Shown piece by piece: positions 9,026 to 18,031 of a stretch of DNA of 38,356 nucleotides. The translations under genes were made by a program, and so were the position numbers. Positions within the stretch are counted from its first letter, which is position 1. Every line of letters begins with the position of its first letter. Source of the stretch: Jaenimonas drosophilae (lineage: Eukaryota; Euglenozoa; Kinetoplastea; Trypanosomatida; Trypanosomatidae). The notes beneath the pieces were generated by a model. It did no database searches. It saw nothing but the letters and a program-made list of their open reading frames with translations, and was not told the origin of the DNA. The stretch is from contig JASAON010001484.1 of assembly GCA_030849065.1 (NCBI GenBank), forward strand, positions 1 through 38,356, written 5' to 3'.

Positions 9026-9787
9026 TCATCGTGGCAGTGTGTTTAGCCAGTCCTGTTGGGAGATGGGAGTAATCGGTTGAGATGGGCGCCACGAAACAGA
9101 GGATTGCCGTCCAATTGGTGGCAGAGTGAGCTTTACTTGCCCGAAGGAAGTCTCTGCGCTCGGCAGAAGACTTCGATTTACATGAAGTTCATCATTCGCG
9201 TTGGAGTCGGCATCATCGCTCATGAGCACCACGGAGCGCCGAGATCGAGCCGATGAGCTACGCACAGAAGGAAATGGGCTCATCAGCGGCTGACGCATGA
9301 TGGATGATGCCTGTGGAGAGGTTGGAAGACTGATGAAGGATGGGTACTCAAAAACGGCAGAGGAGCACTTACTGGGGAGATCCAGCGATCCAGTTTCCAG
9401 AATGAGCTCCACAACGATGCTGCTGGGACGTGTAGGATCGCAAGTGCCGAAGAGTTCGTAGTGTTGTAAGTTTGGCTCCCCAATCTGCAGGTGCCGTAGT
9501 GGGATGTGTGCCTTGCCCATGGTCATGACTCCTTGGGTCCTGTGAGATCGCTTCACCGCCAACCGCACAACCTCCTCCTCCCACTGACCTGCATCCATGC
9601 TAAAGAAGAAGACCTCATTCCACTGTGGGAATTCTCCATTGGGTACCTGTGCCGTCTTACGTTTACGATCGTTGCATGAGACCTCCACAAAGAGTGAGCT
9701 ATTGGGTGTGTTTACCAAACTGATTGGAATGTGTCTGGGGAAGCTCAGGTTGGTGCAGCCCTGAACGCTAAGGTGAAGAACGACCAT
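9026..9787 (-). CDS. C2-domain protein, array subfamily (253 aa)
   Basis: The opening MVVLHLSVQGCTNLSFPRHI aligns with the copies at 6985-7764 and 10911-11693, and the same loop-1 insertion precedes SLFVEVSCNDRKRKT. FPQWNEVFFFSMD and VVRLAVKRSHR follow, then TCDPTRPSSIVVELILETG closes the C2-like domain near residue 135. The phrase TCDP-x-RPSSI is shared almost exactly with the copy at 10911-11693. The tail is Ser-rich with SARSRRSVVLMSDD and LTLPPIG, versions of blocks seen in its two sisters. It ends QQDWLNTLPR. Calcium ligands are not conserved. The ATG at 9787 is the first in frame, with pyrimidine-rich sequence and several AGs upstream. Function is unknown beyond a probable membrane- or protein-binding C2 fold. 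Confidence 0.82.
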   Translation of the reverse strand: MVVLHLSVQGCTNLSFPRHIPISLVNTPNSSLFVEVSCNDRKRKTAQVPNGEFPQWNEVFFFSMDAGQWEEEVVRLAVKRSHRTQGVMTMGKAHIPLRHLQIGEPNLQHYELFGTCDPTRPSSIVVELILETGSLDLPSKCSSAVFEYPSFISLPTSPQASSIMRQPLMSPFPSVRSSSARSRRSVVLMSDDADSNANDELHVNRSLLPSAETSFGQVKLTLPPIGRQSSVSWRPSQPITPISQQDWLNTLPR

Positions 9788-10910
9788 GTGGGAGGGGGGC
9801 TACAGGATTCTCGGATCTGGGGTGGTGTGAGATAGATCCTGTGGTTCTTTATACCAATAAGAAGAAGAGTGGAGAGGAGATGTGGGAGTAGGCTGTGTAC
9901 ATACACTACACCATACACATGAAGCGTGCAACACACTCCCATGATTGGAGAAGAATCAATACAGGAGTGAAGGAAGAGGGAAAGAAAAAGCTGGAAAATG
10001 AAGAAAAAAAGAGGCTTGTGTGTGCGGCGTGGCCCATCACAAGTTAATGGCGCCTGCTTGATGCGAATCCAAGAGATGAACTATGGGAAGCGGTGGATAT
10101 ATAATCATCATCAACAAGAAACACTTCAGCAATGCATTAGAGTGGGAAAGAGTATTGAAGGAGGGGCCATCTCAAACATCTGAGCTACAGGGATTTTGAT
10201 CTGACGTGATGCTCCACAGGTATGGAAGGTGCATGCTTCTGGATGAAGGTCAACAAGAAGAGCTCCTCTCGTGAAGCAGCTGCGCGGCCGCTCAACATAC
10301 GCAGATCCAAAACGTGGTAAAAAAAGAAAAAAGAACGGTGATATCATAATCGAACTGAATTTGAAGAAGCGTCAGGCAGCTATACTCATCGCACAAAGAG
10401 TTTGTATAACCTGCGATCCAGCGGCAAGTGGCGGCAAGTACATGAACTCATCGCGGGAACCTGCCACAACCGTTTTGCTCATGCACCATTGCTTATAAAA
10501 ATTCGTTAAAAGAAGCATGTATTACGGCAACAAAAAATGTATACAACACCAGAGAAGAAAAAAAAACACCGAATTCCTCCGACAACACGCACACAAAGAT
10601 AGGGAGGTTGAGTACCGCCTTCGCTGTAGTTGTTTTGATGAGAAGAAGCAAGCGCGCGGGGTTCAGAGACTGTGAATGCCACCGAGCAACGGAAGTCATT
10701 ATTGATCAGTCCTTCATGATGGCAGAGAAGTCAGGTACACGGCGAACACTTGCTCCTCGAATGTATTGGATAGAGTGTATTGTTATGGTTGTTGCCGTAT
10801 TGATACTTTCCTCCTCTTCCATCACGTGTGTGTGGGCTGATCAGCTTCGCATGTCGGCTTGAGAACATCATCATATACGCACGAAACAAGACGTTGTGGT
10901 GGTCATTCTT
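9788..10910. other. Intergenic region, 1123 bp
   Basis: No supported gene. Plus-strand purine runs at about 9970-10010, 10316-10335 and 10555-10566 are polypyrimidine on the transcribed strand and may serve polyadenylation and trans-splicing. I see no clear repeat or RNA gene. Confidence 0.55.
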
Positions 10911-11693
10911 TTACGTGTTGAAGGAAGCAAAGGAAGAAACACTCGCAGAGGCGGGCATCAAAATCGATGGAAGCACGAGACGTTCGTGCGATTGAGATGA
11001 TACCGATGGCATGTCGGGGGAGGTGAAGCCAATCGTGGGGAAGGAGCGCTGTTCTTCACTGATGCCGTGCTCCTCCACAAACTTCACTGCCCGGCGTGAG
11101 CGCGGAGATCCAAGATTGGACGCATTACTACGGTTGCCTGGAGAGGAGGGCTCACTGCGGGTACTTCGGAAGGAGCCTTTCACGTCCTTCAGTCGGCTAT
11201 TGGTTCGAAGGAGTGGGCTCGTACATGCCTCAAAGCAAATCGCGGGGAGGTCATCTAGAGAAACAGGGATTCGTCTTGGTTTCTCCAGAGGACCGTACAC
11301 AAGAAGTATACTGAGATGGATGCTGCTTGGCCGGTAGGGATCGCAGGTGTGGCAGAGTGCATGCCACTCTTTTCGCACCTGGCCGGACTGGAAGTGCTTC
11401 AAGCACACGCGTGCTCTACCAAGATGAGCCAATCCTTGCGGGGTGTTGATGCACTTAACCTCCACCTGCAGAGATCCTGAGAGGGAATAATAATTTTCAT
11501 CTATGCTGAGCTGAATCACCTCGTTCCATGAGGGAACGGGGCTCATTGACACCGATTTGGTGCGCCACTTGCGTAGCCCACAGGTGAGCTCCACGAACGT
11601 TGCCGGTTTCGGAAAGGTCATGTTGGAAGCTGGCAGATTCAAGGGATAGCTCAGCTCCCGGCAGGAGTGAACGGTTACGTGGATGAGAACCAT
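10911..11693 (-). CDS. C2-domain protein, array subfamily (260 aa)
   Basis: The ATG at 11693 gives MVLIHVTVHSCRELSYPLNL, aligned with the first strand of the copy at 6985-7764. The frame is open a further 83 codons upstream, but that stretch crosses a pyrimidine tract and a TCGCAG acceptor, so it is untranslated leader and not a signal peptide. The C2-like domain continues ATFVELTCGLRKWRTKS, VPSWNEVIQLSIDE, LQVEVKCINTPQG and TCDPYRPSSIHLSILLV. The tail carries SPRSRRAVKFVEEH, IGFTSPDM and LVLPSIL, the clearest version of blocks shared with its sisters. Classical calcium ligands are missing. Membrane or partner binding is inferred; the target is not known. Confidence 0.83.
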   Translation of the reverse strand: MVLIHVTVHSCRELSYPLNLPASNMTFPKPATFVELTCGLRKWRTKSVSMSPVPSWNEVIQLSIDENYYSLSGSLQVEVKCINTPQGLAHLGRARVCLKHFQSGQVRKEWHALCHTCDPYRPSSIHLSILLVYGPLEKPRRIPVSLDDLPAICFEACTSPLLRTNSRLKDVKGSFRSTRSEPSSPGNRSNASNLGSPRSRRAVKFVEEHGISEEQRSFPTIGFTSPDMPSVSSQSHERLVLPSILMPASASVSSFASFNT

Positions 11694-12553
11694 GAAGGTG
11701 CCGCTGCGACAGGGATGAGAAGAAGAGAGATGGTGGGCTGAAGCAGCACTCACGTAATGAATCTTGTGGGAACGGAAATGGCAGAAACCGATGAATAGAA
11801 CTGAAAACTGGTCAGTAACTTGGTTTGAGCACAAGAATAAGAAGGAGATGGAGGTTGAGAGTGTGTGCAAAAAAAGAGTATGAATTTGGAGTGGCAGGCA
11901 GATAAGCTTGTGTGCAGCCTCTTCAACACAACCACGCAACACATTTATAGAAGAGCAGCGTACATTGCAGTTACTGGTGGCAGCACAAATGGTATAGCCA
12001 ACTGGTGGAGGTAATCCTCGTCAGCTCAACGCTTGTGTATTCGTTGATCGTTGGATGATCATCGGTTTGGTCGGGCGATAACTACAGTGGTGGGGAGATG
12101 AAAGCAGAAAGCGGGGTGCATGGAAAGATGAAGTACCTCGCCAACTGATAAAGATAATTCAACACACATACAAACAAAAGAAAAAAAAAACAGAAGCTTC
12201 GTTCACCATTCTCCCAACAAGAGGAAGTAGGAATCCGGAAGCATACTCACAACATCCGGAGCGAAGACAAAGATGGACACACGCAAAAGAAAAACCACCT
12301 TGATGCGCGGTTAAAGAAATGCAACTGGTGAAAAAGAAATTAATACATGGCAAATGACGTATGCGGCGGGTTATGCACGCACACGTTGAGCTACGTTAAT
12401 CCAAAAAAAGAAAAGAAAGACGCTGTCGAAAGGAGGAGTTGAGCAGCATTGGGGAAACATCTCCCATGTGCGGTAAAAAAGCTTAAAAAGACACGTTGGG
12501 GAGCTGTGCCAAACGACATATTCCGCACGCGTATCTCTACACGCCACAAGACG
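11694..12553. other. Intergenic region, 860 bp
   Basis: No supported gene. It includes the splice acceptor at 11704-11730, a long A-rich run on the plus strand at 12176-12192, and others near 12402-12419 and 12474-12489. Open frames here are short and low in complexity. Confidence 0.55.
11704..11730 (-). promoter_or_regulatory. Probable spliced-leader acceptor for the gene at 10911-11693
   Basis: On the minus strand TCTCTCTTCTTCTCATCCC is followed by TGTCGCAG, with the AG at 11705-11704 and a 10-base leader to the ATG. This decides the start at 11693 over upstream in-frame codons. Confidence 0.65.
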
Positions 12554-13672
12554 CTAGCGAGCTCTAAATGAGTGGTTGCTCATGCGCGGCACCAAGACTG
12601 CCTCGGAAGATCCCCGCATGCCGAAGTGGTCGTCTTCAGCATCGCCGTCGAAGACATTGCTGCGATTGGTGCGGCTCATCCAATTGCGGCGTGATGAGGA
12701 TACGGCACTCGTACACGCACTGAGTGGTGGTGTGCTTCGACTGAGATGGATGGAGCCTTGGCCAGCGCCACATTGCCGCCGTGCCGTAGAGAGGGGTGTT
12801 GGCGTTGTCGGGTATCCCCCACCTTCGGTGTTGCGTGAGCTCACCGGTGTTCGTGAACGACTGCATACAATCACATCCGGGTCAATCGTGGATAAATCCG
12901 CACTGAGGTCAAAGGCCTCCACGGCATCTTCATAGTCTTCATCGAACTCTTGTTGTTGTTGTTGTTGTTGAGCACTTCGGCGTACCTTAAAACCTCCATC
13001 CCGTGGGCATGAAGTGGAGGAGGTGCTCATGGATGGAGCAATCAACATCACTCGAGGCACAACCGTACACCTCCCACCTTCACCTCTTTCATGCTTCGCT
13101 GTATCAGCCAAGGTGTTGGATAAGGTTGACGCGCTGCTGCAGTTATCTGAGGCAATGAAGGAGTCAGTGAAGGTATCATCGGCACTCTCCTGACGCTCCT
13201 GCAGTTGGGGGTCATCATGAATGTCCTTGGTTATCTTCCAATGATCCTCCGGGGCTGGGGGGCGGCCAAAGTCAACGGCCAAGATTCGCAAGTGAATCTC
13301 TGGATGCTCGTCATCCTCACAGTGGGCAATCTCTTGGAGCTGATAGCGCTGCTTGCGAACCACCCCATTCACCAACAGACCTAGCCGAATACGGCACTCT
13401 CCCATGTGGGGGTGTTTGCGTAGCATGCTATCATCCTTCACCACTACACGCAGCTCTGCCGTATCCAACACGATCCGTTCTGGATCGATCTCGATACTTA
13501 ACGTTTCATTCCACGTTGGATTGTGTATTTCGGCCGACACAGATGTTTTCACCCTCTTCCCTTTCGGCACGATATCATCTCCCAAGAGCTCCACATAGGG
13601 CGATGGCTTGCCAAATACGTGGGTATCCTGCAAGCCAACGCAGCCACAGACGGTAACTTGAAGAGATGGCAT
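12554..13672 (-). CDS. C2-domain protein with poly-Gln tail (372 aa)
   Basis: Residues 1-137 form the best-preserved C2 domain in the window. It starts MPSLQVTVCGCVGLQDTHVF, then KPSPYVELLGDD, NPTWNETLSIEID, AELRVVVKDDSMLRKHPHMG and a final strand IHLRILAVDFG. Loop 1 has Asp16 but lacks the Asp before PYV; loop 3 keeps two Asp (KDDS). Partial calcium binding is possible but not expected to be strong. The LAVDFG strand links it to the copy at 987-2108 at the other end of the array. The tail is acidic and Ser-rich, with seven Gln near residue 234 encoded by a CAA repeat, followed by EFDEDYEDAVEAFDL. It is the first C2 gene to be transcribed in the array, immediately after the BAR gene. The ATG at 13672 is the first of the domain. 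Confidence 0.87.
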   Translation of the reverse strand: MPSLQVTVCGCVGLQDTHVFGKPSPYVELLGDDIVPKGKRVKTSVSAEIHNPTWNETLSIEIDPERIVLDTAELRVVVKDDSMLRKHPHMGECRIRLGLLVNGVVRKQRYQLQEIAHCEDDEHPEIHLRILAVDFGRPPAPEDHWKITKDIHDDPQLQERQESADDTFTDSFIASDNCSSASTLSNTLADTAKHERGEGGRCTVVPRVMLIAPSMSTSSTSCPRDGGFKVRRSAQQQQQQQEFDEDYEDAVEAFDLSADLSTIDPDVIVCSRSRTPVSSRNTEGGGYPTTPTPLSTARRQCGAGQGSIHLSRSTPPLSACTSAVSSSRRNWMSRTNRSNVFDGDAEDDHFGMRGSSEAVLVPRMSNHSFRAR

Positions 13673-14064
13673 CTGTGCTTCCTCACACTGGTCTAGCGTC
13701 CACAGAGGCAGCCAGTTGTGGTTCTTAATGAAGGTGGGGCGAACTGAGTTTTATTTTTTAAAAAACAATCTTCAGTATATTCAGATACAGTACAAGAACG
13801 ACAAGAGAGGAGTAAGAAGCGTTGGTGCATATGAAATCTGCGCAACATTGGCATGCTCAACAGTACGACTGCGCATGTTGTGGCGGGAGGTCAGCAGTTC
13901 TTAGACAAACCCAATCAAGAAAACGCAAACAGACGGCTGTAGCACGGCGCACGTATTTGGCGCTGGCCACCACCACCCATAATCACAAAAGAATGGAAGT
14001 ACGTGCGGAGCAATGCCCCAGAGCATAACACACCTTGTGGAACAAGAAGAAAAAAAACAGCATC
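13673..14064. other. Intergenic region, 392 bp
   Basis: No gene is seen. It holds a 12-base T6A6 palindrome at 13754-13765 and a purine run on the plus strand at 14045-14057. Splice signals for the gene at 12554-13672 are weak compared with its neighbours. Confidence 0.5.
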
Positions 14065-14943
14065 TCAAGCCCCGTACTGAGGCGGTGGATATGAAACGTC
14101 TGGATCCACAAATTGCTGCCGCACTACGGCAGGTCCTTCCTGCACGTATACAGGAAGCGGTGAGCGCCTCTGTGCCACACGAGTAGGCGGGCTGTCTGAG
14201 ATAGTTTCGTCAGCCTCCATGCGCTCCGGCCTCATGGCAACATTGCGAAGGTGATCGGGCATGATGAGCATAGAGCTAGTAGATGCATCCAACGGGAGGG
14301 ATGTGCCAGACACGTTGGCGGCGACACGTGGAGCATCGGCTGGCACAGCATTCTGAAGTGTTGCTGCCTCCTTCAGTGCCTGCTGTAGTGCATGAGTATA
14401 GAGGTAGTTGTGGTGGAGAACACTATAAACCATCTTGGGCAGAAACTTGTGTCGTGAGGTGGTTAGACGGGCGTGGCACCTCTCCACCTCTTGGCGTCGT
14501 GTTCCTAGCAGGATTGTGTACTGCCGATGCTTTTCTCCCTTGGTGGCCTGCTTCTTGGCGTACTTGCACATCTTTTCTTCGGCTTCTTTGCCTTCCTTGA
14601 TGGCGTGCCGGAGCTTCTGAACCTCCTCGGAGAGTTGCCGAGACATGGGCGTTAATTCGTGCAGTAGCCCATTGTTGAAGGAGGCAAAGGCGGGGCCTTC
14701 GTTGAAACTGCGCATGGAATTGGCAGCAGACTGCACGTAGGAGCGTGCGTTGGCAGCAGTGGGGGAGGACCCCACAGCACCTGACGCGTCGAGCTCGCGC
14801 AATGAGATCATCAAGGCGTGTACTGCAGCCCCAACCTGCTGCACGGCAAGCATGGATTTTCGGCTGACTTTCTCTAAATTTTCCAATGCACTGGCGATGC
14901 CCTTGGCCTCCTTGTACTTGATATCAAGATCTCCGCTACTCAT
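14065..14943 (-). CDS. BAR-like domain protein with Pro-rich tail (292 aa)
   Basis: Residues ~5-215 are almost entirely helical and fit a BAR-type fold, the banana-shaped dimer that senses or bends membranes. Helix 1 holds YKEAKGIASALENLEKV and LRELDASG; a middle helix holds MSRQLSEEVQKLRHAIKEGK with the basic stretch YAKKQATKGEKHRQY; a last helix holds HKFLPKMVYSVLHHNYLYTH. Basic residues in the middle helix would suit binding to acidic lipids. The tail is Pro-rich and ends SYPPPQYGA, which contains a PPxY sequence of the kind bound by WW domains. The start at 14943 is chosen because a TCTTCTTTATCAG acceptor sits 10 bases before it; in-frame codons further upstream precede the acceptor. Kinetoplastids have BAR proteins in the flagellum and endocytic pathway, but I cannot say which this resembles most. 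Confidence 0.75.
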   Translation of the reverse strand: MSSGDLDIKYKEAKGIASALENLEKVSRKSMLAVQQVGAAVHALMISLRELDASGAVGSSPTAANARSYVQSAANSMRSFNEGPAFASFNNGLLHELTPMSRQLSEEVQKLRHAIKEGKEAEEKMCKYAKKQATKGEKHRQYTILLGTRRQEVERCHARLTTSRHKFLPKMVYSVLHHNYLYTHALQQALKEAATLQNAVPADAPRVAANVSGTSLPLDASTSSMLIMPDHLRNVAMRPERMEADETISDSPPTRVAQRRSPLPVYVQEGPAVVRQQFVDPDVSYPPPQYGA

Positions 14944-15508
14944 GTTGGTTATACTGATAAAGAAGACGAAAACCAACTCACTAACACTACAAACAGACAT
15001 GAATAGGTGTGAAGTGAGAAATGAAGAAGGTGTTGTTCCATCAACACAAAGAGAGTGATCAGATCATCATGAACGTACGCGCCCGCACGTGTGTGAAGAG
15101 GCGTAGCTCTCACCCAACAACATTGGAAGCACGTGAGGTAAGGATGGCACTGCGCATCACGACACCAAGACAAGAAAAGGATTAAGCTCTCTACGATAGC
15201 TCAGCATCGTCCTGTGTTTAGTGCCACTACCACCTAGTATGTATAGCCCACACCGTTCCGTACATGCACACAGACACTGCATCATCATCATAGTACAGCC
15301 ATCACGTGTCTGGGATGATGATGAGCGATGATCAATGACTGTGGTAGTGAGTTCGTCGGTCCCACAACACATCTGTGAAAGTGATAGATGGCCAAGGAAA
15401 CACATGAATGGAGTAGTACCATACTGCAACGCAAAGATCCATCATATTGAATGTGCGTAGATACTTCATCACACATGATACAGCTCAGTGTGTGGTTTAG
15501 TGGCCCAA
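14944..15508. other. Intergenic region, 565 bp
   Basis: No gene is supported. It contains the splice acceptor at 14954-14973 and CAT/GAT-rich patches near 15282-15294 and 15314-15325. Open frames in it lack any domain. Confidence 0.55.
14954..14973 (-). promoter_or_regulatory. Probable spliced-leader acceptor for the BAR gene
   Basis: The minus strand reads GGTTTTCGTCTTCTTTATCAG, with the AG at 14955-14954. The leader to the ATG at 14943 would be 10 bases. Confidence 0.65.
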
Positions 15509-16450
15509 CTACACGAGCTCATGCACGATGGAGCGCCAGCGACTGAGCGTATTTACAAAGTGCGGCATGACCGTGCAAAGAGCCGTTGAATCACTGTGGC
15601 CCATCACCAAGGACGTTGTGAGAACGACGATGCCCTCGCGCAATGAAACAGACAAGCTGCCGCCACACACCTCACGGCCCAACAGGGATCCCTCAAGCAG
15701 CACCTCGTACAGCTTCACCCGTACATCCGGTGCATCAGGAAGGCTATGCAGAAGGGTGCTATACATGTAGAGTCTCTCTGTGTCTGGATCAAACGAAACG
15801 AGGATGGTGTAGTCCTCGTCGGAGCCAATGATGCAGGTGAGATTCACGTCAAATTGCAGCGGTACCCCAAGTTTTCGGCTGAGGTGTTCTAAGTTGTCTT
15901 TGGCATTCTTCAGTGGGTCGGACTCCACGGAGGTGTAGGATGAAGCAGCTGAGGTGGATCCCGCACGTGGTGGGGCCGCGGTGGCCGATGACTTGCGCAG
16001 CTGGTGCATTTCATCCTGTTGCTGGCGCATCTGTGCCTCCAGACGCTGGACCTGCAACTTCCACGCGTTGAGCTCCTCCTTCAGGTGTGCATTTTCAGCC
16101 ACCACTTCACCACTCTGACTCACTGACATGGATGTTTGCGAGCTCATCGTAGCACGACGATTGGGTGGGGCCACCTCCACCACCCCTGAACGTGGCCGTG
16201 CCGCCGCGGTAGCTCCAGCAGGATCTCGCAGCTGCAGCGTGATGTTGCTCGCGAGACCAAAGTCCTCGCCGAGCATATCATCCTGCAGCACCACACCGCG
16301 GTAGGTGAGAAGTTGGCCCTCAGGCACGCCATACGTTTTCAGATAACGGTGAATCTTTGCGACGCTTAACTTCCCAAAATCGCCCTTCATCACCATCTTG
16401 AACTTGCGTCCATCGGTGCTCTCCACAAAGAAGACGTGCTTGTCTTCCAT
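15509..16450 (-). CDS. Ubiquitin-like, coiled-coil, CesT-like chaperone-fold protein (313 aa)
   Basis: Three parts are visible. Residues 4-76 are a ubiquitin-like domain (KHVFFVESTDGRKFKMVMKG, VAKIHRYLKTYG, LLTYRGVVLQDD, NITLQLRD). Residues 117-152 are a heptad-rich coiled coil (VAENAHLKEELNAWKLQVQ, MRQQQDEMHQLRK). Residues 183-312 resemble the CesT/Tir family of type III secretion chaperones: LEHLSRKLGVPLQFD, YTILVSFDPDTERLYMYS, LLHSLPDAPD, LYEVLLEGSLLG and a final amphipathic helix HFVNTLSRWRSIVHEL. From memory, CesT-family hits are annotated in other trypanosomatids, so the fold in a kinetoplastid is not by itself a sign of transfer. The ATG at 16450 is the first after a likely acceptor at 16603-16602; an earlier in-frame ATG at 16606 overlaps that acceptor. 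The giant gene just upstream has two copies of the same ubiquitin-like domain. Binding partners are unknown. Confidence 0.75.
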   Translation of the reverse strand: MEDKHVFFVESTDGRKFKMVMKGDFGKLSVAKIHRYLKTYGVPEGQLLTYRGVVLQDDMLGEDFGLASNITLQLRDPAGATAAARPRSGVVEVAPPNRRATMSSQTSMSVSQSGEVVAENAHLKEELNAWKLQVQRLEAQMRQQQDEMHQLRKSSATAAPPRAGSTSAASSYTSVESDPLKNAKDNLEHLSRKLGVPLQFDVNLTCIIGSDEDYTILVSFDPDTERLYMYSTLLHSLPDAPDVRVKLYEVLLEGSLLGREVCGGSLSVSLREGIVVLTTSLVMGHSDSTALCTVMPHFVNTLSRWRSIVHELV

Positions 16451-18031
16451 CGATGTGTGGTGATGATGATGATGATGGAACGCAACAGTGTTGTGGGGTT
16501 GTTCTTGTGTATTGGGCAAGTACAAAGGAGATGGACGACCGAATGTGGGGGTTCTGTGGGGATAAATTGAGGTGTATGTATTTGCTATGAAGTTCAAGTC
16601 ACTCATAGAAAACACATGACGTAGAGGAGGAAGTACAGTTGTGTTGCAGCAATCGAGACCCACACATGGCACACACACACACACAAGGTAGCTCAATGCT
16701 CATGCATGGCAAGGATGCGGTTTGAGTTGCTGATGATGTTGTTACAGTGGTACTTTGATGAGGGGATGAGGAAGAGTCGAGGTGAGGGTAGGTCGGTGTG
16801 CAAACATAGCAACAAACAAAAAAAACATCTTATATTGTGCATGAAACACGGAGTACTTCTCTAGCAAAAAGATATATAACACACTGGGGGAAAAAAAAAG
16901 AAGTGTGAACGACCATTCACTGTATCCGTGAGCTAGTACGCCACACGTTGAGATGTTGCAACAGACCAATCTACTCACACACATCAGAATCTTTGCCGTG
17001 AAACGGAACAAGAAAAAAAAGAAATAGTGAGTCACTTGACAAAGATTTATTAGATCTTCATCATGGTTGGGTGTAGAAAAAGCGGCAAGCCACCACATCA
17101 TCATTGATCTCATCACACACATCGCCGCTGAAGAGATATTTGCGTGTACCCGCACAGACACACACACAAACACATCACTCCGTCAATGGCCAGATTAATT
17201 GTATTCATCGAATACTATATCTTGCATATTGCATCTAAACTAATGAAATTATCGTACAACACAAGAACAAGTGCGGTGCTGATGTGGGCATCACAATGTG
17301 AAAGCCCTCAGACACAATCACTCGTCATCTTCACTCTGCACATCCACATTTGCAACGATGCTGCGTCACCCAAGCAGCAGCCCAACAACAAGCCAAGAAC
17401 CAATTTTGGCAAGTAGTAGTAGTAGTAGTAGTAGTTGTTGTTGTTGTTGTTGTTTGAAGAAGATAGTATCAGAGAAGAAGGACCGGCACAAGAAACAATC
17501 AAATTGCTGTTACCCCACACAAGAAAACGTAAGCAGTGATCAAACAGATGAAATGTGTGCGTAGGCTGTAAGAAAAAGACGTTTGCGTTTGTCTTGTATG
17601 TTGCCGTTGTTCGTTGGTCATTAATCGTGAAAACGTGTGTTGAGGCACAACAGAAATAAAAGAAAAAAAAATGATGTTGAAGTGCCAACTTCCGTTGTGG
17701 CTCACAGAAACAGCAACAATGTGTAAGTTGGGCGGAGAGAAATTCGCACCTCATCCACATTGTAGTGATGATGGCGTACATACATATCTTTTTTTTGTGT
17801 GCCACGAGTAGAAAAAGCGCGCGGAGGTGTTGATGTAGGGTGAGAGAGACGTAGGTACACTGAATGGCAACGTGCAGATGATGTGTGATCGATGATGTGC
17901 GTGAACGTAAAAAAAACAAAAAGAGCAGCGGCTGCAGCATATATAACCAAAAGGAAAAGAAAATTGCGGAGCAGAAGTGTACAGGCAGACGTCACACACA
18001 CACATACACACACACACGTACAAACACATTC
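16451..18031. other. Intergenic region, 1581 bp, microsatellite-rich
   Basis: No gene is supported. It contains CA tracts at 16669-16684, 17157-17169 and 17995-18019, a TAG run followed by a TTG run at 17414-17452, and several A-rich runs (for example 16890-16900, 17661-17671). On the minus strand these translate into Phe, Asn/Tyr or Cys/Val-rich open frames of up to 210 codons, which I reject as genes. A TTTTCTATGAG sequence near 16602 is the likely splice acceptor for the gene at 15509-16450. It is the longest gap in the window. Confidence 0.6.
17414..17452. repeat. Compound trinucleotide microsatellite
   Basis: A TAG repeat of about eight units passes directly into a TTG repeat of about six units. 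It lies in the spacer after the giant gene. Complementary AAC-rich sequence (CCCAACAACAAG) lies about 25-35 bases to its left, so the transcript could pair locally. Confidence 0.85.

Noticed and set aside
11694..11942. 83-codon upstream extension of the C2 gene at 10911-11693
   Set aside because: It crosses the pyrimidine tract and acceptor, and the sister proteins start at the position aligned with 11693.
16451..16696. 82-codon upstream extension with seven His in a row on the gene at 15509-16450
   Set aside because: It opens at TTG, its only ATG (16606) overlaps a likely splice acceptor, and the aligned domain of the giant protein starts at its own Met1.
16742..17173. 143-codon minus-strand frame
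   Set aside because: It opens at GTG and is Phe/Cys/Val-rich from T-rich and GT-repeat sequence.
17308..17940. 210-codon minus-strand frame with Asn and Tyr runs
   Set aside because: The runs are the translation of the TTG/TAG microsatellite, and the rest is pyrimidine-tract sequence without domain character.
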